DNA of 64,000 nt, taken from positions 265,809 to 329,808 of the forward strand of contig NZ_OLMR01000003.1 of assembly GCF_900291955.1 (NCBI RefSeq), read 5' to 3'. Of this stretch, positions 36,847-45,030 are shown piece after piece. The stretch comes from Pseudoruminococcus massiliensis. GTDB lineage: Bacteria; Bacillota; Clostridia; Oscillospirales; Acutalibacteraceae. The position numbers and the translations under genes are program-made. The notes under the pieces are model-generated. The model saw nothing but the letters and a program-made list of their open reading frames with translations, was not told the DNA's origin and did not search any database. The stretch's first letter is position 1. Each line of letters begins with the position of its first letter.

Positions 36847-37188
36847 TTAAATTGCTTTTATTCCTCGTTCATTAGTACGAATCCTTACTACATTATCCAA
36901 ATCATAAACAAAGATTTTACCATCACCTATATGTCCTGTGCAAGCTGTTTTTTGAATAACATCTATGGTTTTTTCTGCCCATTCTTCAGTAGAAACTACA
37001 ATCTCAAACTTAATCTTTGGTATCATTGTTATGCTGACATCAACACCACGAACATTCTCAGTTGAACCTTTCTGATGGCCACAACCCATAACCTGAGATA
37101 CTGTAATTCCTCGAACTTCTATTGACTCTAATGCGTCCTTTACTTCCTCATACTTTTCAGGACGAACGATAGCTTCTATCTTCTTCAC
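36847..37188 (-). CDS. glnK: P-II family nitrogen regulator
   Basis: This 113-residue protein is a full-length P-II. It opens with KKIEAIVRPEKYEEVKDAL and has the C-terminal signature TGHIGDGKIFVYDLDNVVRIR with the ATP/2-oxoglutarate-binding residues. P-II proteins sense 2-oxoglutarate and ATP/ADP and block AmtB when nitrogen is plentiful. The T-loop (residues about 37-55) reads GHQKGSTENVRGVDVSITM and has no tyrosine at position 51, so classical uridylylation is not possible. It lies 21 nt after the ammonium transporter gene and shares its transcript and terminator. Confidence 0.93.
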   Translation of the reverse strand: MKKIEAIVRPEKYEEVKDALESIEVRGITVSQVMGCGHQKGSTENVRGVDVSITMIPKIKFEIVVSTEEWAEKTIDVIQKTACTGHIGDGKIFVYDLDNVVRIRTNERGIKAI

Positions 37189-37209
37189 GAAAACTCACCC
37201 TTTCATATA

Positions 37210-38493
37210 TTAATCAAGACCATTAAATGACGGATATGCACTTTCACCATGTTGTGTAATATCCATACCAACTCTTTCGTCCATCTCTGAAACACGGAGC
37301 TTTGTAAATAATCTTACGATACCTACACAAATAAGTGTACCCACAACAGCTACGAGAACAGTCACTAAAATGCTTTCTATCTGTGCAAAGAACAAGCCAG
37401 TTTCTCCGTAGATAAGACCATTCCACTTTGCACCAGATGAAACTCCAGGAGCAAGCTCCTTAACACCGAAAAGACCTGTTGCAATACCGCCCCAGATACC
37501 ACCGATACCGTGGCAACCAAATGCGTCAAGTGCATCATCAATTTTAAATACTCTCTTTATGAGATGTACACCGAAATAGCAGATAGGGCTTACGAGCAAG
37601 CCGATAAGAATTGCTGACCACATTGGAACAAAGCCTGCACCTGGTGTAATTGCGACCAAACCTACAACAAGACCTGTTGAGCAACCAACGAGTGTTGGCT
37701 TGCCTGTCTTAACAACATCAATAAACATCCAAGAAATCAAAGCTGCTGCCGAAGAAACTGCTGATGTCATAAATGCGTGAACTGCTGTACCGTTTGCTGC
37801 AAGTGCGCTACCTGCATTAAATCCAAACCAACCGAACCAAAGCAATGCTGCACCGAGAAGTACGAATGGAATATTGTGTGGCTTATATGCACTTCTCTCA
37901 TAATCTCTTCTCTTGCCAAGAATAATTGCAAGAACAAGACCTGTAATACCTGAGCTGATATGTACAACATTACCACCAGCAAAGTCTACGGAATCGAGGT
38001 AAAGACCTGTACCGAAAAGTCCTCCGTCAGTTCCTGCTCCGAGGAAACCGCCACCCCATACCATATGTGCGAGCGGATAGTAAACAACGATTGACCAAAG
38101 ACAGATAAATGGAACAAGTGCCTTGAATTTCATTCTGCCCGCAATAGCACCAGTTATAAGAGCAGGTGTGATAACCGCAAACATCATTTGGAAACCTGCG
38201 AAAAGTGCATCAGGAATTTCAAGTCCTCTTGTGCTTTCTGAAATGCTTACATTATTAAAACCGAGGAAGTCGAAGCCTCCGATAACTCCACCAACATCAC
38301 TTCCGAAAGAAAGCGAGTAACCAAACAAAATCCACATAACTATTGCCGTACCTGCAATAAACATAGTTGCAAACATTGTGTTAAGGACATTTTTTCTTCT
38401 TACAAGACCTCCATAGAAAAATGCGAGTGCTGGGGTCATTAGGAAAACCAGTGCGGAACATATGATTATAAAGCTGACACTTCCGCTGTTCAT
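37210..38493 (-). CDS. amt: Ammonium transporter
   Basis: This 427-residue protein has eleven membrane segments. Amt marks are FYGGLVRRKNVLNTMFATMF near the N-terminus, the first pore histidine in VVHISSGITGLVLAII, WFGWFGFNAGSALAANG, and the second pore histidine in DAFGCHGIGGIWGGIATGLF. It brings ammonium into the cell at low external supply and is gated by the co-encoded P-II protein. GAGGAG precedes the ATG. The leader carries a strong terminator directly after a perfect promoter, so expression is probably conditional. Confidence 0.96.
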   Translation of the reverse strand: MNSGSVSFIIICSALVFLMTPALAFFYGGLVRRKNVLNTMFATMFIAGTAIVMWILFGYSLSFGSDVGGVIGGFDFLGFNNVSISESTRGLEIPDALFAGFQMMFAVITPALITGAIAGRMKFKALVPFICLWSIVVYYPLAHMVWGGGFLGAGTDGGLFGTGLYLDSVDFAGGNVVHISSGITGLVLAIILGKRRDYERSAYKPHNIPFVLLGAALLWFGWFGFNAGSALAANGTAVHAFMTSAVSSAAALISWMFIDVVKTGKPTLVGCSTGLVVGLVAITPGAGFVPMWSAILIGLLVSPICYFGVHLIKRVFKIDDALDAFGCHGIGGIWGGIATGLFGVKELAPGVSSGAKWNGLIYGETGLFFAQIESILVTVLVAVVGTLICVGIVRLFTKLRVSEMDERVGMDITQHGESAYPSFNGLD

Positions 38494-38531
38494 AAAACAT
38501 CTCTCCTCAAAATAATTTTTAGAAAATAAAA

Positions 38532-38559
38532 AAGGCGTCGGAAATAAATCCGACGCCTT
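38532..38559 (-). terminator. Terminator hairpin inside the amt leader
   Basis: An 11-bp GC-rich perfect stem (AAGGCGTCGGA with TCCGACGCCTT) has a 6-nt loop. On the minus strand it is followed at once by TTTTATTTTC. It lies between the predicted transcription start (about 38567) and the amt ribosome site. There is no minus-strand gene upstream that needs it, which points to attenuation control of amt-glnK. Confidence 0.75.
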
Positions 38560-38573
38560 CGTCTATATTCCGT

Positions 38574-38602
38574 ATTATAGCACTACTGGATTATTTTGTC
38601 AA
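38574..38602 (-). promoter_or_regulatory. Perfect sigma-A promoter of amt-glnK
   Basis: On the minus strand, TTGACA (38597-38602), 17 nt, TATAAT (38574-38579). Both boxes match consensus. Confidence 0.8.
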
Positions 38603-38694
38603 CACTTTTTTTAATAGTTTTTTTTAAAAACAGTATTTTATAGGAAGACTTATGGCATAATATAAGTAGAATTTTTATTTTAGGAGGAACAACA

Positions 38695-39027
38695 ATGGAA
38701 AAACTTATTAAAAATATAGATAAATCTGAAATCATCAGACTTGCAGACAAAGTTGCATATGAATGTGGCAAAGTAGCAAGCCTTACCCTTGCACAAAGAC
38801 CTGGTATTGGTATAACAGTTATGGCTTTTGACGAAAATGCGGACATAAGCACACACACTGCTTTAGGTGATGCTTTGGTCTATATTTTTGAAGGTAAGGC
38901 AAGCATTACTATAAACAATAAGGAATATATTCTTAAAGCTGGCGAATCTGTCGTTATGCCTTGTGGTGTGCCACACTCTGTAAAGGCTGTAACAAAATTC
39001 AAAATGCTTCTTGCTGTCGTAAAATAG
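38695..39027 (+). CDS. Small cupin-domain protein
   Basis: This 110-residue protein is a single conserved cupin barrel. Motif 1 is in ISTHTALGDALVYIFEGKAS and motif 2 in SVVMPCGVPHSVKAV. The metal-ligand histidines are only partly conserved (His in THTA and His in VPHS). Such small cupins often bind metals or small ligands; no reaction can be named. AGGAGG precedes the ATG. It is monocistronic, with a tight hairpin terminator at 39062-39084. Confidence 0.83.
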   Translation: MEKLIKNIDKSEIIRLADKVAYECGKVASLTLAQRPGIGITVMAFDENADISTHTALGDALVYIFEGKASITINNKEYILKAGESVVMPCGVPHSVKAVTKFKMLLAVVK

Positions 39028-39061
39028 TTTTAATAAATACACATCTAAAACAAGTTCTTTT

Positions 39062-39084
39062 AAACAAGAAGCTTGTTTTATTAT
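39062..39084 (+). terminator. Terminator after the cupin gene
   Basis: AAACAAG and CTTGTTT form a 7-bp stem with a 3-nt loop, followed by TATTATAT. An alternative longer pairing uses AAAACAAG at 39047. Confidence 0.6.
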
Positions 39085-39092
39085 ATAAAAAA

Positions 39093-39118
39093 TTGGTGAT
39101 AACCAAAGTCATCACCAA
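39093..39118 (-). terminator. Terminator after the secreted protein gene
   Basis: TTGGTGAT and ATCACCAA form an 8-bp stem. On the minus strand it is followed by TTTTTTATATAA. Confidence 0.7.
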
Positions 39119-39131
39119 TCTAAGGAGTTTA

Positions 39132-39641
39132 TTATGCACTAAGCCAATAACCTCTGCCCTCTACAGTAGAACCATCTGCATTATTAGTAGCCATATAGCT
39201 TGCACCATCGTAATTCATATAAAGCTTAATTCCTACACCAGCATTTACAGACTTATCTGTTATAAGTTCATAATAATCTGAACCATCATAAGAATCTATT
39301 AATCTCAAGCTTGTGTTCCAAATTCCACCTGTAAAATACATCAAACGGTCGGAGAATAGCTTTTCACCTTGGTCATTTCTTGTAACCTCAAGAGTAACAG
39401 CATATGTATCTGTGCCAGCTGGAAGTTTAATTGTAAAATTAAATCTTCCATCATCCATCTTATAACGGTTTGTGCAATCAATGATAGAATGATTTTCTAC
39501 AAAGGTATAATTGTCCGAATTTGATGCTTGTAAGGTAGTTGCATTGTCTGTTGCAGCAACACTCATAGATACCACGGGAACTGCAAGGAGTGTTGCTGCT
39601 GTCATTGCAATAGCTAAGGTTTGTTTGATTGTTTTTTTCAT
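39132..39641 (-). CDS. Small secreted protein of unknown function
   Basis: I start at 39641, where GAAGGA precedes the ATG and a clear signal peptide begins (KKTIKQTLAIAMTAATLLAV, cleavage near VSMSVAA); an upstream in-frame ATG at 39725 gives an implausible leader. The mature part has about 140 residues and is beta-rich and Tyr/Asp-rich, with strands such as GRFNFTIKLPAGTDTYAVTLEV and SYDGSDYYELITDKSV. The pattern suggests a small extracellular beta-sandwich, but I recognise no family. It is monocistronic. Confidence 0.65.
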   Translation of the reverse strand: MKKTIKQTLAIAMTAATLLAVPVVSMSVAATDNATTLQASNSDNYTFVENHSIIDCTNRYKMDDGRFNFTIKLPAGTDTYAVTLEVTRNDQGEKLFSDRLMYFTGGIWNTSLRLIDSYDGSDYYELITDKSVNAGVGIKLYMNYDGASYMATNNADGSTVEGRGYWLSA

Positions 39642-39790
39642 AGAATATCCTTCTTTCTTAAATTTTATGATTGAATTATAACTCAACAATACATAAAATA
39701 TCATAATATGTTGAATTTTACACAATTATAATTGAATTTAGAAACTTTTATGTAAATGCTTATTGATTTACTTATCATCTAATCCTTGTC

Positions 39791-40015
39791 TTACAACAAG
39801 TTTTGCAAAAAGACATTTTTCTCTAATAAGCTTATCCTATCCTCTTTCTCAAATGTAACGATTTTAGTAAGTCCGATAACGATATTATCTATATCCGCTT
39901 AGAATCCTTCAAAATCATATCCAGCCTATACAAAGTCACCTTTGGAAAGCTTTATTTCTGCATACTTCATCGAAGTAGATGACTTATAGCTTATTGGCTG
40001 ATGTTTGGAAAGCAT
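39791..40015 (-). pseudogene. Decayed gene fragment with two in-frame stops
   Basis: Within a 556-nt gap, one minus-strand frame from an ATG at 40015 reads as protein for 74 codons, apart from one TAG and one TAA. Segments are SYKSSTSMKYAEIKLSKGDF, AGYDFEGF and ADIDNIVIGLTKIVTFEKED, ending LLEKNVFLQNLL. The amino-acid composition is protein-like and unlike the flanking DNA, and each break is one base from a sense codon. The parent family is not recognised. The rest of the gap (39726-39790 and 40016-40130) is AT-rich and holds nothing clear. Confidence 0.45.
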
Positions 40016-40130
40016 TTCAAAAAAACGAAATCAGCTTGTTGTTTAAAATTTAATTCTCTATCTTAGATAGTCTTTTTTATACTGTCTATATAATTTTAGA
40101 AGTACAAATCATAAATTTCCAAATTAAAAA

Positions 40131-40163
40131 ACAATGCTTTCGCAATAAATACGAAAGCATTGT
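40131..40163 (-). terminator. Terminator after the lipoprotein gene
   Basis: A perfect 12-bp stem (ACAATGCTTTCG and its complement) has a 9-nt loop. On the minus strand it is followed by TTTTTAATTT. Confidence 0.85.
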
Positions 40164-40197
40164 CCAAAAATTCATAGAAATATTTTTTATATTGCTA

Positions 40198-41091
40198 TTA
40201 ATTCTTTTCTTTTAATTCATTGATGTCAGCCTTGAAATCAGACATTATCTCTTTAGTTTTATCAATTTCATCATTCCAAACTTTGCTGCCTAAATCAGAC
40301 CAAAATTTGTATACATCGGAGCCAAAGCTTGACCATTGCTTATAGACATCTGAACCAGTGTTTGACCACCACTTATATTCCTGTGTTTGTAGCTTTGATA
40401 ATTCAGCGTATGGAACACTATCATATGCATCTGCTAAAATGCCATCATAGAAATCCTTATACATATCACTTAATATTCCATCATATACTCCATCATAAAT
40501 GCTTTCACCGCCATCATCATATATGATTTTATATAACTTATCAAGTTCTTCGTATTTTTCATCATTAGAAGTATTTGATGATAGAATTTTATCAGCATAA
40601 TCTAAGGCATACTCTCTCATTCTAATACACAAGCTTTTATGAGTTTCATTAATATTATCATAGAAAGCTTTTACCTTATCAACATTTTTAGAATATTTAT
40701 CGTATGTATCAATATCTGCTTTCAGCTGTTTATAGTCTTTTTCAAGAGATTCAATCGTGTCTTTAATATCCTTTTTTACAGATTCTTTAAACTCTTTGCT
40801 TAAATCTTTAGATGTAGCATTATCTGCACTGCTTTCAGATTTTGTTTCCTTGCTTGATTCTTCAGAAACGATACTATTTGAACTACTCTCGTTTGATGTC
40901 GATTCATCTATTTTGCTTGATTCCTCAGAAACAGTACTATTTGAACCGCTCTCAGCTTCCTTTGATGCTTCACTGCTTGAGAAACTACTCTTATCTGATA
41001 TAGATGATTGACTATTGGAATTTTTTCCTCCGCAAGCTGTCAATGATAATGCCAACATTGCAATAAGGATAAGTGATACTATTTTTTTCAT
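40198..41091 (-). CDS. Putative lipoprotein with Ser/Glu-rich linker and aromatic repeats
   Basis: This 297-residue protein has a lipoprotein signal (hydrophobic to residue 18, then the lipobox LTAC with Cys at about 20). A Ser/Glu-rich low-complexity linker runs to about residue 100 (SSKIDESTSNESSSNSIVSE). A helical region follows, rich in Lys and Asp. The C-terminal ~90 residues carry imperfect repeats such as YDGILSDMYKDFYDG and SDVYKQWSSFGSDVYKFW. It is probably anchored in the membrane outer face by Lgt processing. Function unknown. It overlaps the preceding membrane protein gene by 4 nt (ATGA), so the two are coupled. Confidence 0.75.
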   Translation of the reverse strand: MKKIVSLILIAMLALSLTACGGKNSNSQSSISDKSSFSSSEASKEAESGSNSTVSEESSKIDESTSNESSSNSIVSEESSKETKSESSADNATSKDLSKEFKESVKKDIKDTIESLEKDYKQLKADIDTYDKYSKNVDKVKAFYDNINETHKSLCIRMREYALDYADKILSSNTSNDEKYEELDKLYKIIYDDGGESIYDGVYDGILSDMYKDFYDGILADAYDSVPYAELSKLQTQEYKWWSNTGSDVYKQWSSFGSDVYKFWSDLGSKVWNDEIDKTKEIMSDFKADINELKEKN

Positions 41092-41669
41092 TTTGATTCC
41101 TCCATTTGTTCTAAATTTTTATTTTGATTAATTTTTATTAATAACATAATAATAGCACCTACAAACACTATAGCTACTCCAAAGTAACAAAAATATTGTG
41201 CCATTCCACAGTCATATCTACTACTTGGAAGTACACCTCTGTCATTGAAATCCCATTTTAATAAAAGAAATGTTGCCAAAGACAAAACATTGAATATCAT
41301 TATTGCTATCGGTTTTTTCAATAATGAGAAGATCGCTGACAATAAAGCAAAAATTGCAAAAGCAGAAATCATAACCACACAGGTAATACTTACAGCTTGT
41401 GCATTTTGTGCAGCAGCAGTTGAAGAATAAATCTTACCAAATTCAAATAATGAAATATTCACAGCGTCTTTGTTTGTCATTCCAATTTCTTCTGCATACA
41501 TTGTATCAGGAAATTTTTCAAGTTGCTCTCTATATTTTTCCGTAGCTGATGCAAAGGGCAGAAATAATGTTGCGATTAACATTATCGAACCGATTAACGC
41601 AATTATACAAGAAATCAAGCGTTTATCCATTTTAAAACCAGCTTTCTTTACTTCAATTTTTTCTGACAT
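41088..41669 (-). CDS. Four-span membrane protein coupled to the lipoprotein
   Basis: This 193-residue protein has four hydrophobic segments (about residues 17-40, 90-112, 118-137 and 158-180) and an extracytoplasmic loop between the first two (SATEKYREQLEKFPDTMYAEEIG). No family is recognised. AGGGGG lies 7 nt before the ATG. Its stop overlaps the lipoprotein start, which suggests that the two products work together at the membrane. Confidence 0.7.
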   Translation of the reverse strand: MSEKIEVKKAGFKMDKRLISCIIALIGSIMLIATLFLPFASATEKYREQLEKFPDTMYAEEIGMTNKDAVNISLFEFGKIYSSTAAAQNAQAVSITCVVMISAFAIFALLSAIFSLLKKPIAIMIFNVLSLATFLLLKWDFNDRGVLPSSRYDCGMAQYFCYFGVAIVFVGAIIMLLIKINQNKNLEQMEESK

Positions 41670-41902
41670 AGACTTTTCCCCCTAAAATAATTTTGTAATA
41701 ATAGAAATTAGTTCTTTATTTGGCACAGATATTCATAAAACAACTTGCTTTATATGATTTTTAATATGAATCATCTGCACCGTAAATTTTCCCATAATTT
41801 ACACACCCCCTTATTTTTAAAAATTTTATCTATTAATACTTTAACCGCCTTTATTTTAACATATGAATATTTGAAATTGGTTTTGTGACTGCAAAAGAAA
41901 AA

Positions 41903-41932
41903 CAGCACTTAGAAATATCCTTCTAAATGCTG
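41903..41932 (-). terminator. Terminator after the kinase-STAND gene
   Basis: CAGCATTTAGAA pairs with TTCTAAGTGCTG (one G-U pair) on the minus strand with a 6-nt loop, followed by TTTTTCTTTT. Confidence 0.8.
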
Positions 41933-41948
41933 TGAATTTATTTGTTTT

Positions 41949-44900
41949 TTATAACTCTTTAATATCAGTAATTAAGCCAATATCCTTATATTTCTCATTT
42001 GCCTTTTTTATTATTTTTATAGTTTCAGAATATTTTTCTTTATTGTCTGTAAAGTAGTATACATCTACTAAATATGTATATAGCTCCATTTTCTTTCGGA
42101 TAAATGGAATAATCTCATCATTCTCCTCACATAATTTTATTCCAAAAAGCAAACATTTTTCCGCTTTCTTTTCTTGTCCAGATTCAAGTGAAATATTCGC
42201 ACTTGGAATAATTATATTATCAATGAAATCCAAGTCATTTTCACAAATCGCACTTTCTATCTCATAAGCCTGCTGAATATATTTTGAAACTATTTTTTTA
42301 TTAGGTTCAACATAAGTATAATACCAAGCACAAGTCAGATAGTAGCCACAACCAAGCTCAGTATATTCATAGGCTTCTTTTTTTATTATATCATCTACTT
42401 TATTAAGCAACCAATCAATTCTGAATTTCATTTTCGGATTACTTCTTATCAGTATATTTGCCTTACATCTTAAATACTCAGCAAGAAGCTTTTTTCCATC
42501 TTGATGATAAGATTTTTTCATATATCTGATTGCCTTATCAAGATTTTTCATCAGCAAAGACAATACTTTTGCATCCTCTTTATTTCTTGTATCATACCAC
42601 CCCTCAAGCTTATAATCATAATAACCCACTAAAAGATAGTAATATTGCCCTTTTATGTGGTCATCAGAAAATGCATTTATAACATCTTCTGCACTAATAA
42701 TACATTCATATGCTTTATCTAAATCACGCTGTTCCTCATAAATTTCAGAAATAAACTCATATAATTTGATTACTGCATTGCCATTCAAATCGCCACGATT
42801 TTTTATCAGTTCTATGGCATTATTGAGTATATAGCTTTCCCTATAACGAGGCATTGCAGATAATACTTCAAAAAATAATTCCCTATATGGATTTTGACTT
42901 GCAAGTTCTTTATCTTTCTTACAACATTCCAAAAATTCTTCACACAAATGTAAAGCCTTTCTTTTGTCTTCCTTTAACACCTTTTTTAGCTCTATCATAA
43001 TATGAGTTGAAGCTTTTCTGAATGTGTCAGTAATTTTCCAACCTTTAACAGCCTCCGCAATAACTGGGTGCATTACAATTTTATAATTATTTATGGAAAT
43101 CCAGCCGTCTGTTGTCAATTCATTTATTATATCTTTTGTTCTAAGCCCATATACAGAAGCAAATAATTTTACCTCTATTCCCTCTATACCAAAAAATGAT
43201 ATTCCCTTTAGAACAGATTTTTTATATTCTGTTATTTGCGATGAAATAAATAGCGTATCTATAATATTCTTTATCGTATCGGTATAAGCTATAAAATCTC
43301 TTGTATATGGTACTTTTTCAGGTGCAATTTCTGAAAAACCATTTTTCTCCATCAATTTTTCAGCTTCTGATATAGAAAGAAAGCTATTTGCAATCTGTTT
43401 GGCAATCAATTCAAGCACTAAGGTATGCCCTTGAACCTTTTCTATAATACAGTCTATCATAGGATATTCATAAGGCTCAATAGTTCGTCTTAGGTAACTC
43501 TCAAACATAGAATACATATCACTTTTTTTCTGTATTGCTTCTATATTAAGGCAAAAGTATTCGCCTTTAAGTATGTCCTTACGGGTAATGATGATAATTT
43601 TCCAGCCAAGCTTTAATAATTCTTCTACACCACTGAAATTATCTCCAATAAAATTATCAATAATTAAGATAACCTTTTGATTATGTGTTAATTTACGGGC
43701 AATAGCCAACTTTCTGATAAAATATTCATCTGGTTCTTCCTGAGGGCTTTGCATTACTGCATTGATAACAAACTGCCTATCATCAGCAATTGTTTCCTTT
43801 AAGGAATGATAAAATTTTAAAGAAATCACAATATCAAATTTCTGAGCATTATTCGCTAGATAACTTTGTATCAAGGAGCTTTTTCCAATGCCTCCCATTC
43901 CTGTAACAAAAAGCAGGCTTTGTCCTGTATTTTCAATCCACTCATTAAGTTTTTGAAGTTCTTTCTCTCTGCCTATAATCGCTTTTGTATAAGATGCATA
44001 ATAATTGAGAATATATGGAATTGCCGTATCAGCCAGCTTTTCTATTTCTTCAAGCTTTCTGATTACTTGCTGCATATCTTGGTATCTATCCAAATAAAAA
44101 TTAGCTAATGTATGATGAAAAAAATCCGTCAATTCATAATACATCTTATCCTGAAATGTTTTTGCAGCATATTTTGATTGTTCATAGCTATATTCAGCAT
44201 ATATCCCACAATCTAAAGCTGTCGGGATAGTTCCGAATACAAGATAAAATAAAATTGCACCTACTGCATATATATCTGTATGCTTTCCAACCTTCCTTAG
44301 CTTTCCAGTTTGTAATTCTAAAGCCGAAAAACCTTTAGTGTGAGATATTTTATATTCACAATCTTCTGCCCCACTTTTAAATGCAGTTATCGGCACAAGA
44401 GAATCAAAGTCAAATAATTGTACAACTTCTTTTGTTCCAGTCAACAAAAAGATATTGTCTGGTTTTAGGTCTAAATATAGATAACCTTTACGATGAACTT
44501 TCATAATCACCTTAGCTGTACTTTTCACAACTGCAATACAATCTTTAAGCGATATGAACTTACTATGCGAAAGAGTTTCTCCCTCCTGATAGTTAGTAAC
44601 AACATAAATGGTGTTATTAAGCTCATAAATATCCACTGTATTTGATGTAAAATTCGTCAAACCACTTGTGCTAAACAGCTCATTTCCCAAATCAAACGCA
44701 CGACACATTTCAGCCTTGCGTTTTTCAAAACTATCCTTATCACTTTCATTAGGGAATAGAAAATTATTTTCACATCTTTCAATATCAAGAGCAAAAGGAT
44801 AACATTCCTTTATTCTAACAGATTCTTTTACTCCTGAATTATTTACATAAGAGGCATCATATACAATACAAGCCGCCCCTCTTGCAAGCTCTTTTTGAAT

Positions 44901-44978
44901 AGTATATACACAAACTCCATTTGAAGAATTATAAAATCTAAGTTCTGTTTTATCTTTTAATGCAACTCTTGTATCCAT
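41949..44978 (-). CDS. Ser/Thr kinase-STAND NTPase-repeat fusion protein
   Basis: This 1009-residue multidomain protein starts with a protein kinase (about 20-310): glycine loop LARGAACIVYDA, Lys57 in VRIKE, catalytic YLDLKPDN with Asp170, metal site DFD at 190-192 in place of DFG, and GFSALE in place of APE. A STAND-type NTPase follows: GREKELQKLNEWI linker, Walker A GMGGIGKSS at 360-368, and Walker B KVILIIDN at about 435. A winged-helix-like part and about 450 residues of TPR-like helical repeats complete it (YEFISEIYEEQRDLDKAYECI). STAND proteins act as ligand-triggered switches. It may be a signalling regulator or an anti-phage sensor; the nearby CRISPR system fits the latter but does not prove it. 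It follows an HTH-like gene in one operon. Confidence 0.85.
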   Translation of the reverse strand: MDTRVALKDKTELRFYNSSNGVCVYTIQKELARGAACIVYDASYVNNSGVKESVRIKECYPFALDIERCENNFLFPNESDKDSFEKRKAEMCRAFDLGNELFSTSGLTNFTSNTVDIYELNNTIYVVTNYQEGETLSHSKFISLKDCIAVVKSTAKVIMKVHRKGYLYLDLKPDNIFLLTGTKEVVQLFDFDSLVPITAFKSGAEDCEYKISHTKGFSALELQTGKLRKVGKHTDIYAVGAILFYLVFGTIPTALDCGIYAEYSYEQSKYAAKTFQDKMYYELTDFFHHTLANFYLDRYQDMQQVIRKLEEIEKLADTAIPYILNYYASYTKAIIGREKELQKLNEWIENTGQSLLFVTGMGGIGKSSLIQSYLANNAQKFDIVISLKFYHSLKETIADDRQFVINAVMQSPQEEPDEYFIRKLAIARKLTHNQKVILIIDNFIGDNFSGVEELLKLGWKIIIITRKDILKGEYFCLNIEAIQKKSDMYSMFESYLRRTIEPYEYPMIDCIIEKVQGHTLVLELIAKQIANSFLSISEAEKLMEKNGFSEIAPEKVPYTRDFIAYTDTIKNIIDTLFISSQITEYKKSVLKGISFFGIEGIEVKLFASVYGLRTKDIINELTTDGWISINNYKIVMHPVIAEAVKGWKITDTFRKASTHIMIELKKVLKEDKRKALHLCEEFLECCKKDKELASQNPYRELFFEVLSAMPRYRESYILNNAIELIKNRGDLNGNAVIKLYEFISEIYEEQRDLDKAYECIISAEDVINAFSDDHIKGQYYYLLVGYYDYKLEGWYDTRNKEDAKVLSLLMKNLDKAIRYMKKSYHQDGKKLLAEYLRCKANILIRSNPKMKFRIDWLLNKVDDIIKKEAYEYTELGCGYYLTCAWYYTYVEPNKKIVSKYIQQAYEIESAICENDLDFIDNIIIPSANISLESGQEKKAEKCLLFGIKLCEENDEIIPFIRKKMELYTYLVDVYYFTDNKEKYSETIKIIKKANEKYKDIGLITDIKEL

Positions 44979-45030
44979 AGTTTCACATCTCCATTGATAT
45001 TTCTACTTAGATTTTACAATGCTTTTTTCG

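Noticed and set aside
38532..38559. The amt leader hairpin as an ANTAR-type target
   Set aside because: The loop does not have A at 1 and G at 4, and the paired second hairpin is absent.
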